In this document: in pieces, positions 17,266 through 26,510 of the stretch
How the letters are laid out: each line of letters opens with the position of its first letter
How positions within the stretch are numbered: the stretch's first letter is position 1
Assembly: GCF_019823065.1 (NCBI RefSeq)
Contig: NZ_CP081966.1
Location: 3,937,501-4,001,500, forward strand
Source: Pseudomonas mosselii
GTDB lineage: Bacteria; Pseudomonadota; Gammaproteobacteria; Pseudomonadales; Pseudomonadaceae
Direction: 5' to 3'
DNA length: 64,000 nucleotides
The notes under the pieces: generated by a model
What the model was told of the DNA's origin: nothing
The model's database searches: none
The model's input: only the letters and a program-made list of their open reading frames with translations
Made by a program: the position numbers and the translations under genes

Positions 17266-17433
17266 ATGGGTACCCTGATGCCAGCCACTCCCACCCAGAC
17301 CCTCTACGTCACCGTGCGCCGCGACGAGCTGCGCCAGTTGAAGGACGAACGTGACCAGCTGCGCCAGCAGGTCGCCCAGCTGAACCTGCTGCTCGAGCAG
17401 GCCCGCGTGCACGGCAAGGCAGCCGGTCTCTGA
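17266..17433 (+). CDS. Small coiled-coil protein
   Basis: A 55-residue protein (MGTLMPATPTQTLYVTVRRD, then ELRQLKDERDQLRQQVAQLN and LLLEQARVHG). From about residue 20 to 50 the heptad spacing of Leu/Val with charged residues predicts one continuous coiled coil, so it may dimerise or bind a partner coil. An AGGT sequence lies 7 bases before the ATG. It is divergent from gnd and followed by a hairpin. I do not recognise a family. Confidence 0.55.
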   Translation: MGTLMPATPTQTLYVTVRRDELRQLKDERDQLRQQVAQLNLLLEQARVHGKAAGL

Positions 17434-17924
17434 TTCACCCTTCCTGTGTGGGAGCACCTTGGCTCCCACCCGCTCACTGACGCCCTTTCTTGTTGCCGTA
17501 TCGCGCCCGTAGCGGGTCGAACCCTGACGTAGCGCTGCGACCCTCATATTTTGCAACAACTCGCCAACGTTTGCGCGGGCAAACGTCCGCGAGAAACATG
17601 ACCAACGGGTCACTTTTCTTGCATTTGGTCTCCTACACTACAGTTTCGGCCCGCGTTTTGCTCATAAAAAAGTGACGTAAAAAAGTCGAACTTTGCAAAG
17701 CACGGGCAGGTCAGGACTTAAGTGGGCCGGTGCAAAAGGACTTCCTCACGCCAGGCCCGCCCACCCCAACCAGTCCATACGTCTTTCGGCCGGAATGCCG
17801 AACGTGCCGTGCCTGCGCGCACGAATCTGGGGCAAGGACCGCACTACGAAGATGCAACAACGATCAGAGAGCACACCCACGAGCCAACGTTAAGCACACA
17901 CCAGAACAAGGGACGGAGAGAAGT
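17434..17924. other. 491-base gene-free region upstream of glgA
   Basis: This region holds a GTGGGAGC/GCTCCCAC hairpin (17448-17469), probably ending the small coiled-coil gene, and a perfect 8-bp hairpin ACGTTTGC/GCAAACGT (17567-17586). The sequence CTACACT (17633-17639) resembles an RpoS-type -10 element. A long 5' leader of glgA is likely. No open frame in it looks real. Confidence 0.5.
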
Positions 17925-19484
17925 ATGATCAGTGCCGCTGTCGAACCTCACGTAGAATCATTCAACCCGGATAGCCGCGAGCCGCTGCCAGCGGCGCTCG
18001 CTCCGACAGTCAAGGCACCCGGCGCCCAGCGCCAGCACAATCCGAACAAGCGCAAGATCCTGTTCGTCACCTCGGAGATCGCCGACCTGGTCAAGACCGG
18101 CGGCCTGGGCGACGTGTCCTCCGCCCTGCCCCGCGCCCTGGCGCATTTGCACGATGTGCGGGTACTGATCCCCGGTTACCGGCAGGTAATGGAAAGCGAC
18201 AACCCCATCCATATCGTCGGCGAACTGGGTGGCCACGCAGCCCTGCCACCGTGCAGGATCGGCCGCATGGACCTGGCCGACGGCCTGGTGATCTACGTGC
18301 TGATCTGCCCCGAGCTGTACCAGCGCGACGGCACGCCCTATGGTGCCAACAACGGCCGCGACTGGCCCGACAACCATATCCGCTTCGCCCGCCTGGGCTT
18401 GGCGGCGGCGGAAATCGCGGCTGGCGAAGGCATGGCCCACTGGCGCCCCGACCTGGTGCACGCCCACGACTGGCCGGCCGGGCTGGCCCCGGCCTACATG
18501 CACTGGCGCGGCTTGAGCACCCCGACCCTGTTCACCATCCACAACCTGGCCTATCAGGGCGTGTACAGCCGCGGCTGCAGCCCGGAGCTGGCGATCCCCG
18601 ACCACGCCATGCAACAGGAAGGCATGGAGTTCTACGGCAAGCTGTCGTTCCTCAAGGCCGGCCTGGCGTACTCCAGCCACATCACCACGGTCAGCGCCAC
18701 CTATGCCCGGGAGATCACCACCCCCGAGTTCGGCTGCGGCCTGGACGGTTTCCTGGCCAGCAAAGCGCAACAAGGGCTGCTCGGCGGCATCCCCAACGGC
18801 ATCGATGAAAGCTGGGACTCGGCCACCGACCAGCACCTGCACCACAATTTCAGCCTCAACGACTGGGCCGGCAAGGCGCGCAACGCCCAGCAGGTACGTG
18901 AGCTGTTCGAACTGGAGCCGTCGGACGGTCCGCTGTTCGCCGTGGTGTCGCGGCTGGTCTACCAGAAAGGCCTGGACCTGACCCTGGGGGTGGCCGACTA
19001 CATCGTCCAGCAGGGCGGCCAGATCGCCATCATCGGCCGCGGCGAACCCGAGGAGGAACAGGCCATGCGCGAGCTGGCCCTGCGTCATCCGGGCCGTATC
19101 GGCGTGCGTATCGGCTTCAACGAGACCGACGCCCGGCGCATGTTCGCAGGCAGTGACTTCCTGCTGATGCCGTCGCGCTACGAGCCTTGCGGCCTGAGCC
19201 AGATGTACGCCCAGCGCTTCGGCTCGCTGCCAGTGGCGCGCAACACCGGTGGGCTGGCCGACACCATCGAGAACGGTGTCACCGGCTTTTTGTTCGACGA
19301 TTCGACCGTCGACAGCTACCGCGAGGCCCTGGCCCGCGCCTTCTACGTGTACGGCAAGAAGAGCCTGTTGAACGCAATGCGCTGCCTGTCGATGACCCAG
19401 CCGTTCAACTGGTGCCAGGCGGTGGAGCCCTATGCACGCCTGTACGAGGACTTGGTCAAGCAGGCGCAGCACAGCCACTACTGA
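17925..19484 (+). CDS. glgA: Glycogen synthase
   Basis: A 519-residue GT5 enzyme adding glucose from ADP-glucose to alpha-1,4-glucan. The ADP-glucose loop KTGGLGDVSSALPRAL follows an N-terminal tail of about 40 residues that is longer than in E. coli. Other sites are HAHDWPAGLAPAYMHW, SRLVYQKGLDL and MPSRYEPCGLSQMYA. The ATG at 17925 has a GGAGAG site; the frame stays open further upstream without conserved sequence. It is first in a run of closely packed genes: treZ starts 14 bases after its stop. Confidence 0.94.
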   Translation: MISAAVEPHVESFNPDSREPLPAALAPTVKAPGAQRQHNPNKRKILFVTSEIADLVKTGGLGDVSSALPRALAHLHDVRVLIPGYRQVMESDNPIHIVGELGGHAALPPCRIGRMDLADGLVIYVLICPELYQRDGTPYGANNGRDWPDNHIRFARLGLAAAEIAAGEGMAHWRPDLVHAHDWPAGLAPAYMHWRGLSTPTLFTIHNLAYQGVYSRGCSPELAIPDHAMQQEGMEFYGKLSFLKAGLAYSSHITTVSATYAREITTPEFGCGLDGFLASKAQQGLLGGIPNGIDESWDSATDQHLHHNFSLNDWAGKARNAQQVRELFELEPSDGPLFAVVSRLVYQKGLDLTLGVADYIVQQGGQIAIIGRGEPEEEQAMRELALRHPGRIGVRIGFNETDARRMFAGSDFLLMPSRYEPCGLSQMYAQRFGSLPVARNTGGLADTIENGVTGFLFDDSTVDSYREALARAFYVYGKKSLLNAMRCLSMTQPFNWCQAVEPYARLYEDLVKQAQHSHY

Positions 19485-19498
19485 GCGGGGAATTGAAG

Positions 19499-21241
19499 AT
19501 GCACAGGCATGGCGCACACCTGCTGGACGCCACGTCGGCGCGCTTCGCCCTCTGGGCGCCGGATGCGCGCAGCGTGAGCGTGGAACTGGAGCAGCAGCCG
19601 GCGATCGAGCTGTTGCCCGACGGTGACGGCTGGTACACCGGCGTGGCCCCGTGCCGGGCCGGTGACCGTTACCACTACCGTATCGACAATGCACTGAAGG
19701 TGGCCGACCCGGCCTCGCGCTACCAGCCCGATGGCGTACAGGGGCCGAGCCAGGTGGTGGATGTGGCCAGCTACGCCTGGCGACACCCCTGGCAGGGCCT
19801 CCCCTGGCACGAAGCGGTCATCCAGGAGCTGCATGTCGGCTTGCTCGACGGCTACGTCGGGGTGGCCCGGCACCTGCCGCGTCTGGCCGAACTGGGCATC
19901 AGCGCCGTCGAACTGATGCCGCTGGGACAGTTCCCTGGCGAGCGGAACTGGGGTTACGACGGCGTGCTGCCCTATGCGCCGCAAAACACTTATGGCAGTC
20001 CCGAGCAATTGTGTGAGCTGGTCGACCAGGCACATGGCCAGGGGCTGATGGTGCTGGTCGATGTGGTGTACAACCATTTTGGCCCCGACGGCAATTACCT
20101 GCAGCAGTACGCCAGCCCATTCTTTCGCGAGGACCGGCAGACTCCCTGGGGTGCAGCCATCGACTTCCGTCGCCCGCAGGTGCGCGAGTACTTCATCCAG
20201 AACGCCCTGATGTGGTTGTGCGACTACCGCATTGATGGCCTGCGCCTGGATGCCGTGCACGCCATCGATCAGCCCGACTTCCTGGTCGAGTTGGCGCAAC
20301 GGGTACGCGCGGCCGTGGAGCCGGGCCGTCACGTATGGCTGGTGCTGGAAAACGAGCACAACCAGGCCGCACTGCTGCAGCAAGGCTTCGACGCGCAGTG
20401 GAACGACGATGGCCACAACGCCCTGCATGTGTTGCTGACCGGCGAGACCGAAGGCTACTACGCCGACTACAAGGACCGACCGATCAACCAGCTGGCCCGC
20501 TGCCTGGCCGAAGGCTTCGTGTTCCAGGGCCAACCCGACCGCCACGGCACGCCCCGCGGCGAGCCCAGCGGCCACCTGCCACCGAGCGCCTTCGTGCTGT
20601 TTTTGCAGAACCACGACCAGATCGGCAACCGCGCCCTGGGTGAACGCCTCACCCGCCTCTGCCCACCGCCGGCCCTGCGCGCCGCCACCGCGCTGCTGCT
20701 GCTGGCGCCGATGATCCCGCTGCTGTTCATGGGCGACGACGACGGCAGCCGTGAGCCGTTCCTGTTCTTCACCGATTTTCACGATGAGCTGGCCGACGCC
20801 GTGCGTGAGGGCCGCCGCGGCGAGTTCGCCCATTTCGACGCCTTCGCCGATCCGCACAAGCGCGAGCAGATACCCGACCCGAATGCCGAGGCGACCTTCG
20901 CCTCATCCAGGCCCCGGCAACGGAATGTACTGGCCGGCTGGCACGGTCTGTACCAGCAATTGCTCGACCTGCGCCGGCGCCATGTCGTACCGCACCTGCC
21001 CGGCGCACGCGCCCTCGGCAGCGAGGTGCTCGGCGACCAGGCGCTGACCGCCCGCTGGCGCCTGGGCAATGGCGACGAGCTGCGCATCGACCTCAACCTC
21101 GCCGCCCAACCCCAGCCGGTCGCGCTGCCCGCCCTTCAGCGGCGCCTGTACGACAGCAGCGACAACGCCCACCCCGACTCGGCCCTCGCCGCGCACAGCT
21201 GCGTGGTCAGCCTGCTGCCCCCCGACCAGGAGACGCCATGA
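19499..21241 (+). CDS. treZ: Maltooligosyl trehalose trehalohydrolase
   Basis: A 580-residue GH13 enzyme releasing trehalose from maltooligosyl-trehalose made by TreY. An N-terminal carbohydrate-binding module (about 1-90) precedes the barrel. Catalytic blocks are VDVVYNHFGPDGNY, DGLRLDAVHAI (nucleophile Asp), LVLENEHNQ (acid Glu) and LQNHDQIGNR. The ATG at 19499 follows glgA by 14 bases. The stop overlaps the malQ start (ATGA). Confidence 0.94.
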   Translation: MHRHGAHLLDATSARFALWAPDARSVSVELEQQPAIELLPDGDGWYTGVAPCRAGDRYHYRIDNALKVADPASRYQPDGVQGPSQVVDVASYAWRHPWQGLPWHEAVIQELHVGLLDGYVGVARHLPRLAELGISAVELMPLGQFPGERNWGYDGVLPYAPQNTYGSPEQLCELVDQAHGQGLMVLVDVVYNHFGPDGNYLQQYASPFFREDRQTPWGAAIDFRRPQVREYFIQNALMWLCDYRIDGLRLDAVHAIDQPDFLVELAQRVRAAVEPGRHVWLVLENEHNQAALLQQGFDAQWNDDGHNALHVLLTGETEGYYADYKDRPINQLARCLAEGFVFQGQPDRHGTPRGEPSGHLPPSAFVLFLQNHDQIGNRALGERLTRLCPPPALRAATALLLLAPMIPLLFMGDDDGSREPFLFFTDFHDELADAVREGRRGEFAHFDAFADPHKREQIPDPNAEATFASSRPRQRNVLAGWHGLYQQLLDLRRRHVVPHLPGARALGSEVLGDQALTARWRLGNGDELRIDLNLAAQPQPVALPALQRRLYDSSDNAHPDSALAAHSCVVSLLPPDQETP

Positions 21242-23307
21242 GCGAACAGCCCCTCCACCGCCTGGCCGCGCGGGTCGGCCTGGCCCGCGACTGGATCGAC
21301 GCCAACAACCGCCCGCAGCAGGTCAGCGACGAGGTATTGCGCCGAGTGCTCGCAGGCCTCGGCCACCCGGCCGGCGATGCCGCCGCCATCGCTGCCAGCC
21401 TGCGCGCCGTCGAGCAAGCCGAGGACAGCGAGCACCTGCCGCCACTGCTGACCGTCGATATCGGCCAGCCCCTGGACCTGCGGCGCTATTTCACCGCCGA
21501 CCGCCAGGCGCACTGCACACTGGAGGACGGCAGCCTCCGCCACCTGGCCCTGGACACCCAGGCGCGGTTGCCGGGCGAGCTGCCGCTGGGCTACCACCGG
21601 GTTGACATCGATGGCCGCAGCTTCAGCGTGGCCGTGGCGCCGCCGCGCTGCCATGCCCTGGAGGACCGCGTCGAGCAGCAACCGCCGCGCTGCTGGGGCA
21701 TCGCGGCGCAGCTGTACAGCCTGCGCCGCCCCGGCGATGGCGGCTACGGCGACTGCCTGGCCCTGGAGCAACTGGCGCGCAACGCCGCAGAGCGCGGCGC
21801 CGATGCCTTGGCGATCAGCCCGATCCACACCCTGTCGGCGTTCGATCAGCGCCACTTCAGCCCCTACTCGCCCTCCAGCCGGCTGCTGCGCAACGTGCTG
21901 TACGCCAGCCCCGGTGTGGTCTTTGGCGAGCGCGAGGTGCGCATGGCCATCGAGGCCTGCGACCTGCAGGCGACCCTCGACACGCTGGAGCAGCAGGCGC
22001 TGGTGGACTGGCCACGGGCCGCCGATGCCCGCCTGCGCCTGCTCGAGGCGCTCTACCGGCAGTTCAGCCAGGGCGAGCATCCATTGCGCGAGGACTTCGA
22101 GAGTTTCCGCGCCAGCGCCGGCGAGCGACTGGAGCACCATTGCCGCTTCGAAGTGCTGCAGGCGGAAGCTGTCAGTACGGGCCTGGGCGCCGACTGGCGC
22201 CGCTGGCCCAAGGCCTGGCACGACCCCTACCACCCCGAGGTCGAAGCCTTCGCCAACGCCTATCCGGCGCGGGTCGAGTTCCACGCGTTCTGCCAGTGGC
22301 TGACCGAGCGCAGCCTGCAGCGGGCCCAGGACGCGGCGCGCGGCAACGGCATGGCGGTAGGCCTGATCGCCGACCTGGCGGTGGGGGCCGACGGCGCCGG
22401 CAGCCAGGCCTGGAGCCGCCAGGACGAACTGCTGGCCGAGCTCAAGGTCGGCGCGCCACCGGACATCCTCAACCGCTCCGGCCAGGATTGGGGCATCTGC
22501 GCCTTCTCCCCCGAAGGCCTCAGGCGCAACGGCTACCGCGCGTTCATCGAGATGCTGCGGGCCAACCTGGCCCATGCCGGTGGCCTGCGCATCGACCATG
22601 TGATGGGCCTGCGCCGGCTGTGGCTGATCCCCCGCGGCGCCAAGCCGAGCGAAGGCGCCTATCTGGACTATCCGCTGGACGACCTGCTGCGCCTGCTGGC
22701 GCTGGAATCGGCGCGACACCAGGCGATCATCCTCGGTGAAGACCTGGGCACCGTGCCCGAGGGCCTGCGCGAACGCCTGGCCGACAAGGCCGTGCTGGGC
22801 ATGCGCGTGCTACCGTTCGAGCAGGCCGCGCCCGGACAGCTCAAGCCGATCCTCGACTGGCCGGACAATGCCCTGGCCACCACCGGCACCCACGACCTGG
22901 CGCCCCTGGCCGGTTGGCTGGCGGGCCGCGACATCGACTGGAGCCATCGCCTGCAACTGATCGACGCCGCCACCGAGCTGCACTGGCGCCACACCCGGGC
23001 CCTGGAACGCGACGGCCTGCGCCGCACCCTGGAGCAGAACTACGGGCCACTGCGCGGCGACGACGCGCTGATCGACGCGGCGATCCGCTATGTTGGCCAC
23101 ACCCGCGCCCCCCTGGTACTGGTGCCGCTGGAAGACCTGCTGGGCAGTGACGAGCAGGCCAACCTGCCCGGCACCACCGAAGGCCACCCCAACTGGCGCC
23201 GGCGCTTCAAGGCGCCAGCATGCGATCTGCTCGACGACGAGGACGCCGCCCGCCGCCTGGAGCTGCTGGCCCAGGCTCGCGAACAGGCCTGGGAGCGTGA
23301 CCGATGA
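21238..23307 (+). CDS. malQ: 4-alpha-glucanotransferase
   Basis: A 689-residue GH77 amylomaltase that moves maltodextrin segments between chains. Motifs are SPYSPSSRLLRNVLYASPG, RIDHVMGLRRLW, LGEDLGTVPEGLRERL (acid Glu) and ATTGTHDLAPLAGW. The N-terminal region before about residue 150 is the extended form seen in proteobacteria. It overlaps treZ and treY by four bases on each side, so the three are translationally coupled. It probably adjusts chain length for TreY. Confidence 0.93.
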   Translation: MSEQPLHRLAARVGLARDWIDANNRPQQVSDEVLRRVLAGLGHPAGDAAAIAASLRAVEQAEDSEHLPPLLTVDIGQPLDLRRYFTADRQAHCTLEDGSLRHLALDTQARLPGELPLGYHRVDIDGRSFSVAVAPPRCHALEDRVEQQPPRCWGIAAQLYSLRRPGDGGYGDCLALEQLARNAAERGADALAISPIHTLSAFDQRHFSPYSPSSRLLRNVLYASPGVVFGEREVRMAIEACDLQATLDTLEQQALVDWPRAADARLRLLEALYRQFSQGEHPLREDFESFRASAGERLEHHCRFEVLQAEAVSTGLGADWRRWPKAWHDPYHPEVEAFANAYPARVEFHAFCQWLTERSLQRAQDAARGNGMAVGLIADLAVGADGAGSQAWSRQDELLAELKVGAPPDILNRSGQDWGICAFSPEGLRRNGYRAFIEMLRANLAHAGGLRIDHVMGLRRLWLIPRGAKPSEGAYLDYPLDDLLRLLALESARHQAIILGEDLGTVPEGLRERLADKAVLGMRVLPFEQAAPGQLKPILDWPDNALATTGTHDLAPLAGWLAGRDIDWSHRLQLIDAATELHWRHTRALERDGLRRTLEQNYGPLRGDDALIDAAIRYVGHTRAPLVLVPLEDLLGSDEQANLPGTTEGHPNWRRRFKAPACDLLDDEDAARRLELLAQAREQAWERDR

Positions 23308-26078
23308 AACCGTTGACCGCGACCCTGCGACTGCAACTGCACAGCGACTTCACCCTGGATGACGCGGTGCCGCTGGTGCCCTACTTCGCCCGCCTTGGCA
23401 TCAGCCACCTGTACGCTTCGCCGATCCTCACCGCCCGCGCCGGCTCCCGGCATGGCTACGACGTGGTCGACCCGACCCGGGTCAACCCGGAGCTTGGCGG
23501 CGAGGCGGCGCTCGAACGCCTGGTGGCCGTCTTGCGCCAGCACGGCATGGGGCTGATCCTCGACACCGTGTCCAACCACATGGCCGTCGGCGGCGCCGAC
23601 AATCCCTGGTGGCAGAGCCTGCTGGCCTGGGGCCGGCGCAGCCCCTATGCGGAATTCTTCGATATCCAGTGGCATTCCAGCGACCCGTTGCTGGCCGGGC
23701 AACTGTTGCTGCCGTTCCTGGGCAGCGATTACGGCGCGGCCCTGCAAAACGGCGAGATCCCGCTGACCTTCGAGGCGCCACAGGGGCGTTTCGAGGTGGC
23801 CCACCATGAACATCGCTTCCCGATCTGTCCGCTGGACTACGGGCGCATCCTCGATCAGGCCGAGGATCCGCGCCTGCAGGCACTGGCCGCGCACTTCAGC
23901 GCCCTCGGCGAGGCCGACGACCCACTGGCCGCGGCCCTGTCCCTGCAGCACGAGCTGGCGCGCCTGGCCGCCGCCGGCGCGGACCTGCAAGCGGCCCTCG
24001 GCGCCTTCGACAGCCGCACCGAGGCCGGTTTCAAGCGCCTGCACCTGCTGCTGGAACGCCAGACCTACCGCCTGGCCAGCTGGCGCACCGCCGCCGACGA
24101 CATCAACTGGCGGCGCTTCTTCGACATCAACGAACTCGGTGGCCTGCGCGTCGAGCGCGCGGTGGTGTTCGAGGCCACCCATGCCAAGCTGTTCGAGCTG
24201 ATCGAACGCGGCCTGGTGGACGGCCTGCGCATCGACCATATCGATGGCCTGGCCGATCCGCGACGCTACTGCCGCAACCTGCGCCGCCGGGTCGACCGCT
24301 TGCTGGCGCGACGGCCACTGGATGCCGCACTGGCGCACTTCCCGATCTATGTGGAGAAAATCCTCGGCGCCGACGAACACCTGCACCGCGACTGGCTCAC
24401 CGACGGTACCACCGGCTACGAGTTCATGAACCAGGTGTCGTTGCTGCAGCACGATCCCGCCGGCGAGGGGCCGCTGGGCGAGTTGTGGAACAGCGTCAGC
24501 GAGCGCCCCGAGTTCGCCGAGGAGGTGCGCACTGCCCGCCACCTGGTACTCAACGCCAGCCTGGCCGGCGACTGCGAGTCGGTGGCCCAGGCCCTGCTGC
24601 AGGTGGCCCGCGACGACCTGATGACCCGCGACCTCACCCTCGGCGCCATTCGCCGGGCGCTGCAGGCGCTGGTCGAACACTACCCGGTATACCGCACCTA
24701 CATCAACGCCTGTGGCCGCCCCGCCGAGGACGAGGCGTTTTTCCAGCAGGCGTTGGCCGGGGCGCGGCAGTCACTGGGCGAAGCCGACTGGCCGCTGCTC
24801 GAGCAGCTAGAGCGCTGGCTCGGTGGCCAGCCGTGGCGCCGCTTGCCGCCGGGCCGGCCGCGCAAGCACCTGCGCCATGCCTGCGTGCGCTTCCAGCAAC
24901 TGACCGCGCCCAGCGCCGCAAAGGCCGTCGAGGACACCGCGTTCTATCGCTCGGCCCGCCTGCTGTCGCGCAACGACGTGGGCTTCGACGCCGAGCGCTT
25001 CAGCGCCGCGCCGGCCTGGTTCCACAACGAGGCCCAGCGCCGCCTGCGCGACTTCCCCGACAACCTGTTGGCCACCGCCACCCACGATCACAAGCGCGGC
25101 GAGGATTGCCGGGCGCGCCTGGCCGTGCTCAGCGAGCACGGCCCCTGGCTGGCCAGCCGCGTCGAGCACTGGCGCGAGCTGGCCGCGCCGCTGCGCGAAG
25201 CACTGGACGATGGCGAGGCCCCCAGCCCCGCCGACGAACTGCTGCTGTTGCAGACGGTGCTCGGCAGCTGGCCGCTGACCCTCGACCTGCATGACCCAAC
25301 GGCCCTGCGCGCCTATGCCGAACGCATCCGCCAATGGCAGCGCAAGGCCCTGCGCGAAGCCAAGCTGCGCAGCAGCTGGGCCGCGCCGAACGAGCGCTAC
25401 GAGCAGGCCTGCGCGGCCTATGTCGACGGCCTGCTGCTGAACGACGAAAACCAGCAGTTGCGCCAGTCCCTGCACGAAGCGGCGCGCCGCCTGGCCTGCC
25501 CCGGCGCCTTGAACGGCCTGGTGCAGTGCCTGTTGCGCATGACCACGCCCGGCGTGCCGGATCTTTACCAGGGCAACGAGTACTGGGACCTGTCGCTGGT
25601 CGACCCGGACAACCGCCGCCCGGTGGACTACCCTGCAAGACGGGCCAGCCTGGACGACGCAACGCCCCTGGCCGATCTGCTCGCCCACTGGCGCGACGGC
25701 CGCCTCAAGCAGGCCCTGGTGGCCCGGGTGCTGGACGCCCGCCAGGCCCACCCCGAACTGTTCCAGCGTGGCGCCTACCTGCCGCTTGCCGTGCGCGGGC
25801 GCCATGCCGACAAGGTGCTGGCCTTCGCCCGCCTGGGCGAGGACGCCCGCGCCATCATCGTCGTACCGCGGTTGGCCAGCGCCCTGCTGGGCCCGGCCAC
25901 CACTCCGTTGATCCCGGCACAGAACTGGGACGACACCCGGCTTGTCCTGCCGTTTGCCTTGTCGCCTGCCAACTGCTCGGGACTTTTCGGCGGCGGTGCT
26001 GTCACCCCTTCAAGGGAACTGATGTTGAGCACCGTGCTGATGGAGTTTCCAGTCAATGTGTTGATTGAACATGCCTAA
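23304..26078 (+). CDS. treY: Maltooligosyl trehalose synthase
   Basis: A 924-residue GH13 isomerase that converts the reducing-end alpha-1,4 bond of maltodextrins to the alpha,alpha-1,1 bond. It opens LTATLRLQLHSDFTLDDAVP. Catalytic blocks are LDTVSNHMAVGG, DGLRIDHIDGLADPRRY, VEKILGADEHL and ATATHDHKRGEDCRARLAVL. Length is usual for the family (about 700-930). Coupled with TreZ it makes trehalose, an osmoprotectant in pseudomonads. Confidence 0.94.
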   Translation: MKPLTATLRLQLHSDFTLDDAVPLVPYFARLGISHLYASPILTARAGSRHGYDVVDPTRVNPELGGEAALERLVAVLRQHGMGLILDTVSNHMAVGGADNPWWQSLLAWGRRSPYAEFFDIQWHSSDPLLAGQLLLPFLGSDYGAALQNGEIPLTFEAPQGRFEVAHHEHRFPICPLDYGRILDQAEDPRLQALAAHFSALGEADDPLAAALSLQHELARLAAAGADLQAALGAFDSRTEAGFKRLHLLLERQTYRLASWRTAADDINWRRFFDINELGGLRVERAVVFEATHAKLFELIERGLVDGLRIDHIDGLADPRRYCRNLRRRVDRLLARRPLDAALAHFPIYVEKILGADEHLHRDWLTDGTTGYEFMNQVSLLQHDPAGEGPLGELWNSVSERPEFAEEVRTARHLVLNASLAGDCESVAQALLQVARDDLMTRDLTLGAIRRALQALVEHYPVYRTYINACGRPAEDEAFFQQALAGARQSLGEADWPLLEQLERWLGGQPWRRLPPGRPRKHLRHACVRFQQLTAPSAAKAVEDTAFYRSARLLSRNDVGFDAERFSAAPAWFHNEAQRRLRDFPDNLLATATHDHKRGEDCRARLAVLSEHGPWLASRVEHWRELAAPLREALDDGEAPSPADELLLLQTVLGSWPLTLDLHDPTALRAYAERIRQWQRKALREAKLRSSWAAPNERYEQACAAYVDGLLLNDENQQLRQSLHEAARRLACPGALNGLVQCLLRMTTPGVPDLYQGNEYWDLSLVDPDNRRPVDYPARRASLDDATPLADLLAHWRDGRLKQALVARVLDARQAHPELFQRGAYLPLAVRGRHADKVLAFARLGEDARAIIVVPRLASALLGPATTPLIPAQNWDDTRLVLPFALSPANCSGLFGGGAVTPSRELMLSTVLMEFPVNVLIEHA

Positions 26079-26098
26079 CTGCATTCAGGAGTGTCGAG

Positions 26099-26338
26099 AT
26101 GAGCGTCGAAGAAAAACGAATTCGCGAGTTCGCCTATCAGATCTGGGAGTCGGAGGGTAAGCCCGAGGGGCGCGAAGAGGAACATTGGGACAAGGCCCGC
26201 AAGCTGGCCGAAGCCGAGGCGCTGGCGCCCAAGACGCCACCGCGCAAGAAGGCGGCGGCAAAACCCAAGCCCACCACTGCCGTGGAAAAACCGCTGGCGG
26301 TGAAGAAGCCCAGGGCAGTGAAGAAGCCGGCAAGCTGA
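26099..26338 (+). CDS. DUF2934 family protein
   Basis: A 79-residue protein with the DUF2934 core EEKRIREFAYQIWESEGKPE and EEHWDKARKLAEAEA, followed by a basic tail rich in Lys, Ala and Pro (PRKKAAAKPKP and AVKKPRAVKKPA) that resembles histone-H1-like or surface-binding tails. A GAGTG sequence lies before the ATG. It sits 20 bases after treY in the same direction, a typical place for this family, which accompanies trehalose and glycogen genes. Its role is not known. Confidence 0.85.
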   Translation: MSVEEKRIREFAYQIWESEGKPEGREEEHWDKARKLAEAEALAPKTPPRKKAAAKPKPTTAVEKPLAVKKPRAVKKPAS

Positions 26339-26357
26339 TTGCCTTGTAGCGCCTGTA

Positions 26358-26452
26358 CCGGCCTCATCGCTGGCAAGCCAGCTCCCACAGGGTCCGTGCA
26401 GGCTTCTCGAGTACCGCTGTACCTGTGGGAGCTGGCTTGTCGTAGCGACGAT
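26358..26452. repeat. REP palindrome pair (GCTGGCAAGCCAGCTCC type)
   Basis: Two inverted REP copies (about 26366-26391 and 26421-26446) occupy the gap between the DUF2934 gene and glgX, followed by the short palindrome GGGCCGCACAGCGGCCCC (26463-26480). Confidence 0.82.
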
Positions 26453-26510
26453 CCGCAGCAATGGGCCGCACAGCGGCCCCGCTTCCGCCCCAAGGACCAT
26501 GAGGACCGCC

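Noticed and set aside
17569..17924. N-terminal extension of glgA (the frame stays open 65 codons upstream)
   Set aside because: The extension has no conserved sequence, whereas the ATG at 17925 has a good GGAGAG site.
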